DNA of 64,000 nt from Agrypnia vestita (GCA_016648135.1 JADDOH010004253.1:62001-126000), one strand, 5' to 3'; shown: positions 23,641 through 34,204, counted from the first letter of the stretch. Notes: generated by a model from the letters alone, not told the origin. Numbers and translations are program-made.

Positions 23641-24010
23641 TAAAATCAAAATTACTTTATTTTCACCACTTTAATGGATGTTGTTTCAAGAACATTGTTC
23701 TCATCTTCAGAATAAATTAGTATATTTAAGTACCAAAAATATACTAGGTACACTAGTAAGTACTATAAGTTTACGTACGATGGGTCGTAATACTACCTAC
23801 CTACTTTCCCGTATAAAAAGTAGCTTCGTCTCTATGAGACATCTATAATACCTTTTGATTAATGATGTCCCCCTGGGCATAAAATTCAGAAAAGTGTTCT
23901 TTAAAAATTTGAACATACTTAAAATATTCTGACTATAAGTATTCTAGTTATCTTGAAAATCAGAACATTGTTCTCGAAACATATTGATATTTTATCTATT
24001 AAAAGGGTTG
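23641..24010. repeat. Inverted pair of PLE tails with hammerhead-like motifs
   Basis: The left part (minus) has tail TTTTCACCACTTT at 23660-23672 and a motif 23711-23676 reading CTGAAGATGA, GAACAATGTTC, TTGAAAC. The right part (plus, 23953-23990) has GAACATTGTTCTCGAAAC. The two tails point outward with about 240 bp between them. Confidence 0.6.
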
Positions 24011-24043
24011 AAACTAAGTAATATTAATTTTATTTAATAAAAT

Positions 24044-24612
24044 TAATATCATCATCATTATCATCTTCATCCCCTTGTCCTATTAGGGTCGGGGGCCCAA
24101 AGACTCGACAAGGGGTTTCCATGTTCCCCTGTCCTTCGCTGCTTCTGTATGGTCGACCAGTCTAGACCCATTCTGTTTTCGTACACATTTTTCTGTTGCC
24201 TCTCCCAGCTTAATCTGGGGCGACCCAAAGGCCGTCTTCCTTCCGGGGTTGCCAGGAGAATTCTTCTTGGTATTCGTTTCACTGGAATTCTTAGCACATG
24301 TCCAAGCCACCTCAGTTGTGATTTTTCTATGTGTAGGAATAGAGGTTCCATGCCAAGTATGTGCCTTTTGTCGTCACTTCTTACTCTGTCCGTAAATGTG
24401 ACTCCCGCTACCCCCCTTAGAAAACTCCTCTCGCCAGACTGAATCCTTGCTCTCACTCTCTCCGTCAGGATCCAAATTTGATGGCCATTTATTAGGGTCT
24501 GCCTGTACGCAGATTTGAAAACAATCAGTTTTTTCTTAATACTAAACTCGGATTTTCTTACCACCGCACACGTAACATTCCATGTGCCAATTTGCAGCAT
24601 CTCTTTGGGCAT
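24044..24612 (-). pseudogene. RTE-type LINE 3' end
   Basis: The 181-codon minus-strand frame (24612-24067) matches the end of RTE/Rex3-type ORF2: LIVFKSAYRQTLINGHQIW, then TERVRARIQSGERSFLRGVA, DRVRSDDKRHILGMEPLFLH, EKSQLRWLGHVLRIP and GRRPLGRPRLSWERQ. After the stop the minus strand runs into GGGGATGAAGATGATAATGATGATGA-type low-complexity DNA, the usual RTE 3' tail. The RT catalytic core is absent, so this is a 5'-truncated insertion, but its frame is well preserved and it may be fairly young. Confidence 0.85.
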
Positions 24613-24614
24613 GT

Positions 24615-25044
24615 TTCACTGTGCCAATTCTTACTCTGAACCAATTCTTACACTGTGCCAATTCTTTCACTGTGCCAATTCAAATTTAAATGTTAAAGAA
24701 CGGTGCGTCGAAAAATTAATGAATATATTTTTTTATATATTTATTTACATTAATATTTTAGACACATAGAAACAGATTGATTGCTAATAAACAATAAATA
24801 AGTAAATAAATAAAATCTAAGCTTTTGTACGTTTTTTTTGCATAAATTCGTAATCGATTTTTTAACATCATCCATGTTTTAAAATTTTAACTATAAACTA
24901 TAAGAATACAATCCACTAAACCATTTTTCGTAGTTGCCATATCAAATAATAATATGATATTTTATTCCGACGCCTATGTTAAAGTTGAATCTGCGATTTC
25001 AATGAATAAATTTGAAATGGAAACATTTTTCCTTACTAATTAAT
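24615..25044. other. Unassigned; short direct repeats at 24617-24690
   Basis: CACTGTGCCAATTCTT-like units occur three or four times near 24617-24680. The remainder is AT-rich. Confidence 0.5.
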
Positions 25045-25047
25045 ATA

Positions 25048-25339
25048 CAGGATTATTTGGAAAACATTAATAACCTAGCAGGTTTATATTGCTGCCTTGA
25101 TTATGAGTCGAAAATGTTCAACCAAACATGACTATGCTATGGAGCTATGGAGAAACGCGACATCAAAATTTGCATTTCTTTTTCAATATTCAGTCAGAAA
25201 TATTTTTTTAAAAAATCCTTTGATGTCGCATTTCTCCATAACTACTGATATTAGGCCATGGTAGCTGGAACATTTTCGACTTATGATAAAGGCAGGAATA
25301 TAGACATGCGAGGTTGTTAATGATTTACAAATAACCCTA
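25048..25339. mobile_element. 292-bp MITE with long inverted arms
   Basis: Arms are imperfect over about 100 bp: left CAGGATTATTTGG, TAACCTAGCAGG, GCCTTGATTATGAGTCG, ATGGAGAAACGCGACATCA; the right end is the inverted match. TA lies on both sides (25046-25047, 25340-25341). Arm sequences such as GAGTCGAAAATGTT are shared with 54590-55000. Non-coding. Confidence 0.8.
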
Positions 25340-25344
25340 TATAT

Positions 25345-25578
25345 TTAAGCTTATTTTATTTACTGCAGAATAAGATACTGACTTTCTTAAAATTACAATA
25401 AAATTCCAAGTGTGTTTTTTATTAGAATTTATTACTCTTCCAAGTCATGTGATGATATTAAAAAACTTATAATGTTTGTAATAATAAGGTAGTTTGTAAA
25501 GCGATTAGAGCTGATGCCCTTGTAGTAGAAAAGGCGGAATAGCTACATTAGAGTATTCAGAGTTTCGTATAAAAATAT
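25345..25578. other. AT-rich spacer
   Basis: Nothing recognised. Confidence 0.4.
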
Positions 25579-25580
25579 AC

Positions 25581-26119
25581 GTATGTACCTATAAAACTCA
25601 ATGTCTGTCTGTCTGTCTGTCTGTTCTCTGTACAAATCCACACCGTTTGTCCAATTCGATTCAAATTTTGCATACTTATGCTTTGGGACCCGGCGGGTAA
25701 CATAGGCAACATTTCCCCCCTATTCTCATACCCTTTCTCCACCCCCTGACATATTTTCGATGCAAATCTGTACCGTTCGATCGATTGGACTCTAAATGTG
25801 GAAACTAATTCTTTAGGACTCGGCGGGTAACAAAGTCGATATTTCCCCCTATTATCATACCCCTTTCCCTCCCTCTGACATATTTTCGATGCAAATCTGT
25901 ACCGTTTGACCGATCGGACTCAATATTTGGGAACTAATTCTTTAGGACCCCGCGGGTAACAAAGATGATATTTACTCGCTCCCTTTTAACCTTTTCTCTT
26001 CCCCCTGATATATTTTCGATGCAAATCTATCCCGTTCGAATCAAACCTTTGTTTCTCCCCACAAATTTATTTTCAACTTAATCCTTAACCCGTGCGACGC
26101 CGGGTACGAACAGCTAGTT
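25581..26119 (-). repeat. Minisatellite-bearing element, copy C
   Basis: The (TGTC)n run lies at 25601-25625, with monomers anchored on ATATTTTCGATGCAAATC near 25750, 25880 and 26010, and the head GTGCGACGCCGGGTACG up to 26119. Minus orientation. Confidence 0.8.
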
Positions 26120-26535
26120 ATAAATATAATAAATAAACAAAGAAATGAAATACGATCCCTTCGCCGCTAAAACCGTACAATACATTTCTCACAATGCATT
26201 ACAGAATATTACCCGACAATAAGAAGAAATCGTTTCCATACAGCATTTGCAATAAAATCCCGTATGAAAAATACACTGTTTACATTGCGTACACGCTAGA
26301 ATGCAGGAATGGGAACATTTTCAATGAATACACATGTACGTGTACGGCGCGGGCACACCGACTGAAAGCTTTATATTAAAGTGCAAACAGGGCGAGGAGT
26401 CGTTTTAGGGAAATCCGAGGCTTTTCAATATGTCCGCTTTCAAATATATATGTATATTTTTAAATAAAATTATTTTTACCATCCAATATGCATTTGTTTC
26501 GAACTGCTAAAGATAGAGAGATCTACTCTCTATTT
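26120..26535. other. Unassigned
   Basis: A short ORF at 26194-26379 has no domain support; otherwise no feature. Confidence 0.35.
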
Positions 26536-26536
26536 T

Positions 26537-27066
26537 AACTCCCTTTATATTGACTCGTGGCGTCTGCTTGCTTGCCGTCAAACAAAAACTTTGGATCGAT
26601 TTTTGACCCTTTTCCGGTGATCCAATCGAGCTGAAACTTGACAAGTAGACTCGTGGCGACGATCAAGAAGATCTATCAAATTTTCGTTAAAAATAAATAA
26701 TAATTATAGTATAATTTCGGATTTTTCGAAATTTTATTGTTTTTTTCAAATTAGAATCATTAGAAAAGTTTGATTACGGCGGCCCGTCGCGGAATATTTT
26801 TTAAATTTGAATTACTCCGTCGGTATGCATAAAAGGTACTTCAGTACGATGGTCGAAAATCTAAATTGACTGACAAATGTTTTTAGAATTTAATCTTTAA
26901 AGCATGAAGTATCTTATGAAAGCTCAAAACATCTGACATTTTAGAAATATATTAAATTACTGTAAGTTTAGTGTTAAGTTATATGTTTTAATTCATCTTT
27001 AATTGTTGTTATATTTTACAAAGAAAGGGAGTATAATAAAACCTTGGTTTTTATGGGTTACTTTTT
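26537..27066 (-). repeat. Dispersed repeat R, copy 1
   Basis: Matches 61150-61622 in opposite orientation. Shared blocks are TGACTCGTGGCGTCTGCTTG, CCGGTGATCCAATCGAGCTG, GATCAAGAAGATCTATC and, at the other end, TTGGTTTTTATGGGTTAC. The middles differ, as in an element with conserved ends. Coding potential is absent. Confidence 0.75.
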
Positions 27067-27230
27067 TAGGGGAGTTGACTCTATCTTTAGTTGGGGGAAT
27101 CCGCTACGATACCAGGATGAGAAGAAAAATATGCATATATTGATTTCACTTCACTGAAATCCGCTGAATTAAATTATATTTGCGAGAAAGAAAAAATCGA
27201 CTTATATTATTTATATAATAATACAATTAA
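27067..27230. other. AT-rich spacer
   Basis: Nothing recognised. Confidence 0.4.
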
Positions 27231-27231
27231 T

Positions 27232-27490
27232 AAAAATAAACTTTGTTTTCACCACTTATTTATTGAAAATATCAACATGTTTCAGGGCCAAAGTCCAGAC
27301 TAAGTCCTTATCACAAATAGTTATATTTTAAATTTGTTTTCCTATGAGTCCTTAATTATTTATTTATCTCTCGTATATTATTTTTATTTTTAATTGTCTA
27401 TACTTTGATTTTTGATTTTTAATTTGTTATTATACATTTTATCCTGACAAAGGGATAATTCTAAAAAATATTTTCAATTAATAAGAAGTG
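27232..27490. repeat. Inverted pair of PLE tails
   Basis: Left minus-strand tail TTTTCACCACTTATT with motif 27312-27265 (TGAAACATGTTGATATT, degenerate core). Right plus-strand tail has CTGACAA (27444-27450), AGGGATAATTCT and AAGTGAAAAC. Between them is a short AT-rich PLE-like stretch. Both ribozyme-like motifs are decayed. Confidence 0.55.
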
Positions 27491-28230
27491 AAAACAGAGT
27501 ACATTTTTCATTTTGCTCTTTTCGAAGGAGAAATTATTTATTTCGTTCAAACCAGTTTTCTCCATGGGATGGTAACACACAAAGTGATATGTTTTATTTA
27601 TTTGTGGTAGGTGGCAAAACTCTCGAACGATTTGCACTTTCCGCCTCAAATTTCTAGATCAACATGACTGTTTTCAGCCTTCAACATCGTTTCCATCATA
27701 AGCTTTGATGCTTTCAAATTTATATTTATCTGACAAAAAATTAGAAAGGCTCCATTATTTAACTTCAAAATTTTCCAACCAAAAAAAATGATTTTAAAAA
27801 GAACGTTGATATTTATTGATTTATTTCAGCTTACATATAGCCGCAATTTTCTATGTTTCACATGTGTGCACTGCCAGAAGATTTAGTTCAGTGAACGGGC
27901 ATTGAAATTCTCTTCCCTCCGTAATACTGACCAGTGCATCAGAAACAGTATTTAAAAAAATACTCAAAACCCATATTTTTACAGAATCATTTCCGCAAGC
28001 TCGCAATGTTATTTATTAAATACTAGGGTAGGACTAAACAATTTTTGTGTAAAGTGCACTTGATTTGAAATTTTAACGAAATTGGCGCTACATAAATTAT
28101 CCGTTTTCAATATTATTAATTGGGGTACTTATTAATTATTATCACGTGTCGTTGTTAGGTTGGAATGAACAAAAACACTGTAAATTAATTAGCGATTTAT
28201 TAATTATTCAATGAACTAAGTTACTTAAAA
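27491..28230. other. Unassigned AT-rich stretch
   Basis: Nothing recognised. Confidence 0.4.
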
Positions 28231-28234
28231 TGAA

Positions 28235-28700
28235 TTCAACTTGACGCTGTTATTTAAATTACACTATTTAGCAATACATCACTGGTATATGAATACCTTA
28301 TTATCGCTGGTAACACGTATTTATCGCTGTTTTATTTCACCAATAGGATATTTCGCTCGATATTTATCGCTCTGCAATTTCATGACTGGGCACACCTGGC
28401 CGTCGTCTTGCGCGTACTTTGCACTGAACGAACTGTTAAACACGACAACTCCCTGAAATGCACCGTAGTTTCGTATGTATACCCGAGAATGCTGGAATTT
28501 TCATACTTTCTAGATTATTCTAGTGTTTGGGAGAACGTCCTCGTCGCTTCTAGGTTATTCCAGGCGTTTTTAGACGTTTTCGGAGATTTTAGATAATTGC
28601 AGACTGTTCAAGATCCTATAACAGTGTTGTTCCAAGTGAAATATTACCAAGGGTTCGGACAGTGCATACATATTTATTTTTAGCATCTCGTTATTATTAT
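28235..28700 (-). repeat. LTR-like promoter repeat, copy 2
   Basis: On the minus strand it starts near AACGAGATGCTAAAAATAA (28697), shares GGTAATATTTCACTTGGAAC, then CTAGAAGCGACGAGGACGTT and CACTAGAATAATCTAG with the 42-kb copy, and reaches the TTAAGTAACTTAGTTC block near 28215-28235. GAA/TTC motifs are abundant upstream of the position where other copies have the TATA box; here that box reads GTATACATA. Confidence 0.6.
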
Positions 28701-28703
28701 TAC

Positions 28704-28764
28704 TAGCTGTGCCCGCGCGGCTTCACACGCGTAGATTTTTAGTCACACTGTTTGGATCGTCATA
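28704..28764 (+). repeat. ACTAGCTGTGCCCGC repeat end
   Basis: ACTAGCTGTGCCCGCGCGG then CACGCGTAGATTTTTAGT matches 44381-44420 (ACTAGCTTAACCG, TACGCGTAGATTTTTAGT). It is the edge of a dispersed element of unknown class, which the following HSE array belongs to or interrupts. Confidence 0.5.
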
Positions 28765-28774
28765 GAACTTACGC

Positions 28775-28955
28775 GAACCTTCTAGAAAATTCCCTTTTCA
28801 GAACTTTCAAGAAATTTATTGAATGTACAGGAACCTTCTAGACACTCCGACAAATTCCGCCACTCAGTTTAGAACCTTATAGAACTTTCGGGAATTTTCT
28901 AGAACCTTCTCCTTCCAGAACTTTCTAGAGCAGGTTTTTCCGGAATCTTCTAGAC
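28775..28955. promoter_or_regulatory. Dense heat-shock-element array
   Basis: The HSF binding unit is nGAAn in alternating orientation. Perfect alternating runs: 28775-28792 (GAA, TTC, GAA, TTC); 28882-28909 (six units GAA/TTC in exact five-base phase, extended to eight from 28872 with one imperfect unit); 28913-28930 and 28938-28955 (four units each, last one imperfect). Weaker runs lie at 28801-28823 and 28831-28843. Three perfect units are normally enough for HSF trimer binding. No clear gene follows within the window, so function is an inference from motif density only. Confidence 0.6.
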
Positions 28956-28959
28956 TCAA

Positions 28960-29198
28960 CGACACAGTCGGCGCGCCTATTTTGAAACAATCTGAGGCGT
29001 TTGCGGCCTTCCCATAACAAAAAAATGTGTTAAAAAGCACATTTCCGTCACCCACTGCCACCCACGCTCGGCCACCCCCACCAAACTCGCATATTCTCGA
29101 TGTGACACCAAGGGCTATCCACCACCATAACCACTGGTGGGTGGTTGTGGCTGGTTGTGGAGAAAACGGGAAAACTGACGGGTAGGGAAACACGGGTT

Positions 29199-29200
<2 letters not shown>
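28960..29200. other. Unassigned, C/A-rich
   Basis: CCACC-rich stretch; a 109-codon minus-strand frame is compositional and runs into the HSE array. Confidence 0.35.

Positions 29201-29201
<1 letters not shown>

Positions 29202-29237
<36 letters not shown>
29202..29237. repeat. (TA)n microsatellite
   Basis: Uninterrupted TA dinucleotides. Confidence 0.9.
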
Positions 29238-29238
<1 letters not shown>

Positions 29239-29239
29239 A

Positions 29240-29733
29240 TTATTTCATATAAATATTAAATATATTAAATTATATAAATATACAGTCTACTCTATTTTCT
29301 GTTTAGAATGTAGATAGTTTTGGAGCCAGGGCCTCCACACGCCGGCAGCTTATACGGTTGACATAAGCGCACACTAAAAGCCCACCGGTGGCATTCCTGT
29401 TTTATGATGGCATCATCTGGTTGCTGTCCCATCCCCGAGTGCATTAAATCAATACACAAGCATCTACCGCCCCCACCCTCGCTCTCCGCCCAACAACCGC
29501 TAATTAAATCCACCCCTACTCCAAAAGAAATTGTGCATTTTAGGGTGGTGTTTCACCAGGACGTAATTAGTTTACTGTCCACTAGCGATTAATTAATCTA
29601 ATAATATAATATTTTCACTACAAATATGAAGGGTGCAGGGAAAGCAGGCGGTAAGTCACTATTTTGTAATGAAACGAAATTTTAAATATACAATTAATTG
29701 CGGTTGTAGCTTAAAAGACAGAATAAACAAATG
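29240..29733. other. Unassigned, partly GC-rich
   Basis: 29300-29560 has mixed composition and may be unique sequence. At 29626 an ATG is followed after 26 bases by GTAAGT, which could be a start exon with a donor, but nothing else supports a gene. Confidence 0.3.
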
Positions 29734-29734
29734 G

Positions 29735-29870
29735 TCTCTTAGATGGTTTGGCCATGTGAAACGTTAGAGCAAGGACAACATTTTAAAATATACAATGCGA
29801 GTGTTTAATGTAACAGGAACACCGAGTGTCTGGAAAAGACCTGGCGTTATGAGATAAACCAAATTCGCCT
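29735..29870 (+). pseudogene. LINE ORF2 C-terminal relic
   Basis: Translation gives KWSLRWFGHVKR, a stop, SKDNILKYTMRV and PSVWKRPGVM, matching the 'LRWFGHV..R' to 'RPRGRP' C-terminal tail of RTE-like ORF2. Short, broken and without an RT core. Confidence 0.65.
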
Positions 29871-30472
29871 ATTGTGCACAAAATCATTGAAAAAAATTGT
29901 AAAACAGTATTAAACTAGAACAGCCATAAAAATGGTAAGATGATGTACACAGCACCTTTTTACTAGACCTTCCAAATCGGATTAAACTGAAACCGGGTCA
30001 CCAATCATTAATATTTTTATACAGCGGATTAAAAAACATCCAAATTAAACCATCTATTGAACAATCATTCTCCATCTTCGATAACTTTATAGAGCCTCTA
30101 AAATACTACTCTGCTACAATAAAGCCTCGCATACCTCCCGCTAAAGGGGACTTGGTCCATTTTTTCCCTGGACATTTCATACAGTGAAGTTTATTATAAA
30201 TATTTGACTTGCTGAGAGAGTAATTGCATTGTTTTATAAGGTCAGTGTAGAGATATCGTGTGGAGTTGGCATGTTTTTTATTTATTATTTCCAGTTTATG
30301 TCTCGCCTTCTAAGAATTGCATACAAATCATTTTGTAGAACGGTTTTTAACGTGCCTATGTAAACTAAAGATTTAAAATAAATTCAGAATATCATACATA
30401 CATAACAATCTAAATAAAAAGATAATTTTTTCAATAATAGCAAAATTACTTTATGGTAACATTATTTATATT
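29871..30472. other. Unassigned
   Basis: One frame over about 29965-30185 stays open for some 70 codons on the plus strand but has no recognisable domain. Otherwise AT-rich. Confidence 0.3.
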
Positions 30473-30474
30473 AA

Positions 30475-30560
30475 TAAAAAGAAAACGCTGTGTATAAAAT
30501 CACTATTTATTGAATAATCAACACGTTTCGGGCCAATGGTCATCATACAATGTTTACTTA
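30475..30560 (-). ncRNA. PLE tail with hammerhead-like motif
   Basis: Minus strand reads ATGATGACCATTGGCCCGAAA and CGTGTTGATTATT. The core has ATGATGA for CTGATGA, stem II is short and GAAAC is kept. No coding relic is attached. Confidence 0.5.
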
Positions 30561-31960
30561 AAATTAAAATTGAAAGTATGGCCATTAAGACAAACAAAAT
30601 TTGAAGCATGAGAATTGAGTAACTAATAACTAATATATTTTGGTTATTTATAATATTTAGTAAATATGATAGTATTGTGTTGAGTATTTTTAAAAAAAGT
30701 TTATCATTTACCGAATGTTTTACTGGAACTCCATAGCGGCAATATAGAGTAGATCGTATTTTTCATATTTATATTTATAAATCAGTACCTACCTAGTACA
30801 TATTAATTCAGATAAACGAAAGTTTAATATTAAGATGAGTCTAGTGTCTGTAACTATTCTGCAGACTACGCCGTTGTTTGATAGGGGATCCAAACCTGAT
30901 AACGCGCTAACCTAACCTAACCAAACCTAACCTAATCTAAATTGAACTAAAACTCAACACCAGCAACACTATGTCTCAGGAGCGGAATGCTTCTATAGAC
31001 AAGGCTTTCACAAACGCTTTATACCTTGTCGGTATTCTGATCAGGACTACAATATACCGGAAATTGGTCTATTAAGATTTTGACAAACACACATCTGGAA
31101 GTCGTTATCCCTGTGAAATGATTATCGATCGATCTAAGTAGTTTTCAATGTTACGAAGGCGACCTCTAACGTTGTTAGTAAATACTTGGGCACTGAAGTG
31201 AGGGCAAGTTCAACAAAGAAGAAATCTCTAAAAATAATAAGCCCCAGTTGACAATTTTTTGAGGCAGTGCTTTGCAAGATTAAAAATAACATTTTACAAA
31301 AATAAACCATATATATATATTAAAGGCTTTGTACGCTGTTATTTTTAATAGGATTATTTTTATCTAAAGTCAGACGAGCGGCTTCAAAAAAAGTGATGCT
31401 ACCAACACGAATACGAAAGAAAACAAATAAAATTTATTAATAGACACAAAAAATCTATTTTTCGAAATAACGAAACGTGAACCCGGTTCATTATATTTCC
31501 AGTTGACCGTTTCGCTAATTAAGTGATTCTTTAAAATGTCGTAAATAACTAGCTAAGCATATTTGTTACTTTTTATTTATACCTACACACTTATTTCTGT
31601 TGAAAATATCATATTTTATTTTAATAATTCTCCATTGTCCAAAACATTCGAGTACATTTTACTTTATTATATTTTCGATTGTATTTTTTTTTCTTGTACA
31701 AAGATGAAATAAACCATTTTGGTTGGACTATAGTACCTGTTTGACTAGACGAATCTATATTGTAACAGGAATAGTGTACAATTAGATGCTCAATTTAGTA
31801 TTTTTTTAGAAGTATCATTTATAGAAAAGAACAAATACAGCTATTAGAAAAGGCATCAATTAATATATTGGGGTGAGTATCAATTTGGTTTCTATTTATC
31901 TAATATAGGATTTTATGTTTTTGGTGTAACTTATTGTTGATTAATTAAACACAATTAATT
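30561..31960. other. Unassigned AT-rich stretch
   Basis: Contains the telomere-like run at 30908-30940. No coding or inverted-repeat structure was recognised. Confidence 0.4.
30908..30940. repeat. Interstitial TTAGG-type repeats
   Basis: CTAACCTAACCTAACC followed by imperfect CCTAA units. Same interpretation as 7596-7612. Confidence 0.6.
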
Positions 31961-31964
31961 CATT

Positions 31965-32045
31965 GTCTATCCCTCTGTCGGTCCGTCCGTCCGTCCGTCC
32001 ATCTGTCTTTCCGTCTATCTGTCTCCGTAACTTCGTTTAATGTCC
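31965..32045 (-). repeat. GTCCGTCC end of an ACTAGCTGTAACCC-type repeat
   Basis: CATTGTCTATC followed by (GTCC)n and CCGTAACTTCGTT is the inverted form of the end seen at 9540-9580. The ACTAGC head is missing here. Confidence 0.55.
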
Positions 32046-32069
32046 ATAATTTCTTTCGAATCGTGAATT

Positions 32070-32125
32070 ATCCCGGAAAGGAGGTGACCTGGGTTCGAAT
32101 CCCAGTAGTAACCTAATATTTTTTC
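32070..32125 (+). mobile_element. tRNA-like 3' half (SINE piece)
   Basis: B-box GGTTCGAATCC (32092-32102) inside CCTGGGTTCGAATCCCAG, a T-arm stem and loop. No matching A-box or acceptor stem is present, so it is not a functional tRNA gene. Confidence 0.5.
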
Positions 32126-32204
32126 GTGAATTAGATTTTTCTGTATGTCTTTCTAATTGATTAATTAATTTGACTTAGAAATTTAATTTATCGAAGTTAT
32201 TTTG

Positions 32205-32260
32205 CGTTCGTCCTGACGATGATACGGTGCGGTTCCGGAAACGATAGACGTTTAAAAACA
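32205..32260 (+). ncRNA. Hammerhead-like motif, decayed
   Basis: CTGACGA (32213-32219), a broken GATAC stem, GAAAC (32238-32242), GATAGACG. Homologous to the better copy at 23081; stem II no longer pairs well. Confidence 0.55.
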
Positions 32261-32329
32261 ATCAGTGTAGTTTACACAAAGTTTATTATTTTTCTCAAAT
32301 TTATAATCATGTTCAACCACAAAAACACC

Positions 32330-32660
32330 CTGTTATTATCAAAAACATGAAACAAATTCACTGGAACACTACCTATTTTGTAATTCTCACTGTTTCGAAA
32401 ATATTCCACTATCTGCTAGTTATCTTTGTTTACTTGGATTCACTATAACTGTGGTTTTGTCGCTGTCAAACAAGACTGTGCGATGCCGTTACCGCAAATA
32501 TAAGGTCCTCTATTTCTGGAACATTCCCGTATGCTTGCGTGTGCTTTACCTGTGTGTTTACATTTTATTAATAACCGTCCAGACTGTTGTAAAATTCTCA
32601 ATTATGTGCAGTTCATCTTATTTCTAGCATCTCGATACAATACCTTTGACGTATTCACTG
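32330..32660 (-). repeat. LTR-like promoter repeat, copy 3 (decayed)
   Basis: Minus strand starts TGTATCGAGATGCTAGAAATA (32655), similar to TGTAACGAGATG of other copies, and contains GGGAATGTTCCAG and CTTGTTTGACAGCG blocks. Boundaries are approximate. Confidence 0.4.
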
Positions 32661-32679
32661 AAAGCTTCTTTAGTATCCC

Positions 32680-33045
32680 AATTATAATAATTTCGTTGTC
32701 TGTCTGTCCGTCCGTCCGTCGGCGTCGTAGCTTCGTTTAACTTCCGTAACTTATTTATTGTATGAAAAAAATTTTTTTTATCCCAATTATAATAATTTCG
32801 TTGTCTGTCTGTCCGTGCGTCCGTCCGCCGTAACTTCGTGTAAAGAAGTTACACGCAGCAAAAACTTTTTTGGAAAAAAAATTTCAAAAAAATATTTTTC
32901 CAAAAAAAATTTTACAAACAATTTTTTTTCGAATAAAATGTTTTTGTAAATTTTTCTCCGAATTTTTTTTAAATAAAATAAGTACATACTTATTTTATTA
33001 AACACCAACATATAAAATAACCGTCATTTTTGACGGCTAGTTTTA
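32680..33045 (-). repeat. Duplicated GTCTGTCCGTCC repeat ends
   Basis: ATCCCAATTATAATAATTTC then GTTGTCTGTCTGTCCG appears at 32677 and again at 32780, followed by an A/T-rich middle and GTCATTTTTGACGGCTAG at 33023-33041. This is the inverted form of the ACTAGCTGTAACCCGTC repeats, nested or duplicated. Confidence 0.65.
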
Positions 33046-33049
33046 TATT

Positions 33050-33695
33050 AATTTATGACAATTAAACAATAACCGTGGTATTATGATAAATCTATTGGCG
33101 TGATTGTTTAATGCTGTTCATGTAACAAGCACGTCCCATCCTACAATCATGAGCTTGTGTTTGAGATGGATTATGATTGGTGATCTATGTTGGGAATGGG
33201 AATTACAAGTGGTTAAATAGGGCCACACGGTACTCAATAATATTCACATGAAATCAGCTGAAAATAACGCGTCATTTAATATTAATTCTACAATTAGTGA
33301 CGCCGAAAAATTTTTATGAATGTTTATCAATTTTAAATACAAAAAAAAATTAACATTGTTTGTTATGATTCAAAAAAAATATGCGACGTTATTATTAGCA
33401 AAGCCATTGAGAATAAATGAAATTTGCATAATGAAATGTGGCATTGCTATGAATTGATTAATGTTATAATGATTTGTAATTTCGTTAAATTCGATAACTC
33501 AATTATTCAAATTCATAATTCTCTTCGTTACAATTTCTGTCACTACTACTATCAGATGGCGCTATTTACACACTAAAACAAGCATACTACGATTTTGTGA
33601 TAATTTATTTGTTGTAAAAATTAAATTTTGATTAGCATTTTATAAAAAACTATTTTTTATTATTTTCAAAAAAAATGAGATGCGAACACGGAATA
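33050..33695. other. Unassigned AT-rich stretch
   Basis: 33550-33565 (GATGGCGCTATTTACAC) resembles a motif upstream of the mariner relic at 16285. Otherwise nothing. Confidence 0.35.
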
Positions 33696-33699
33696 CGTG

Positions 33700-33845
33700 T
33701 CACATCAATACTCTTACCATTTACAAACTAAGCTTAACGCGTTTGATATGAAAATAGGACTAACTTGCTGGTCCAGAGTAAGATTCTAAACCGCGACCTT
33801 TGAATCACGGGGCGAGAGTCCTAACCACAAGACCAACAAGCTACT
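33700..33845 (-). mobile_element. tRNA-derived SINE
   Basis: The minus strand begins with a tRNA-like head, GTTGGTCTTGTGGTTAGGAC (A-box region) and TTTAGAATC (degenerate B-box), followed by a body AAGTTAGTCCTATTTTCAT and TTGATGTGACAC. The same body without the head lies at 15530-15467. Anticodon and acceptor stems are not intact. Confidence 0.65.
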
Positions 33846-33892
33846 CATTTATACATTGTTGATGAATATTAATACATTGTTTATGGACAATG

Positions 33893-34203
33893 CTGATGAA
33901 ATGTAGAATCCGGTACTTCTCCATGTCTAATGATGCGTCCAAAATACTGTAATTTCCGGGCTTAAATTGTTTTAACGATTTATTTTCCTTTTGAAACCGG
34001 ATTTTAAACATTGTCACTAGTAACCCTGCTAATCAAGCTTATTTTTAGAAGCCATCTATAGATATACATCTGAAACGCTTCAAGTCGCTTCAGCATTGTT
34101 TCAGTAAGCGTCCATGATTCCATTCCACATAAAAATGCAAAGCATCGTCTCATTCTCCTTCGCAAATTTATGTTTAGGAATTCAGCTCTGGCTTGCTCAT
34201 TAT
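33893..34203 (-). pseudogene. LINE RT C-terminal relic (RTE/CFDP2-like)
   Basis: Minus strand gives EQARAEFLNINLRRRMRRCF, FLCGMESWTLTETMLKRLEA, FQMYIYRWLLKISLISRVT and, after frameshifts, ARKLQYFGRIIRH. This is the 'GaEsWtl..Rleafemw.yR' to 'KLqyfGHi' segment just C-terminal of the RT in RTE-type LINEs (often annotated as craniofacial development protein-like). Stops and frameshifts show it is dead. Confidence 0.8.
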
Positions 34204-34204
34204 T

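Noticed and set aside
24149..24442. 97-codon plus-strand ORF
   Set aside because: Shadow frame opposite the minus-strand RTE C-terminus.
29626..29657. Start exon ATGAAGGGTGCAGGG with GTAAGT donor
   Set aside because: A start codon plus donor this short is expected by chance; no downstream exon was recognised.
31470..31500. Another GAAAC-containing hammerhead candidate (ATAACGAAACGTGAACC)
   Set aside because: No CUGANGA core or stem II in either orientation.
32070..32125. Possible tRNA gene (perfect T-arm with GGTTCGAATCC)
   Set aside because: No A-box, anticodon arm or acceptor stem; best read as SINE debris.
33765..33845. Possible tRNA gene on the minus strand
   Set aside because: B-box is mutated (TTTAGAATC), the acceptor stem does not pair, and a SINE body follows.
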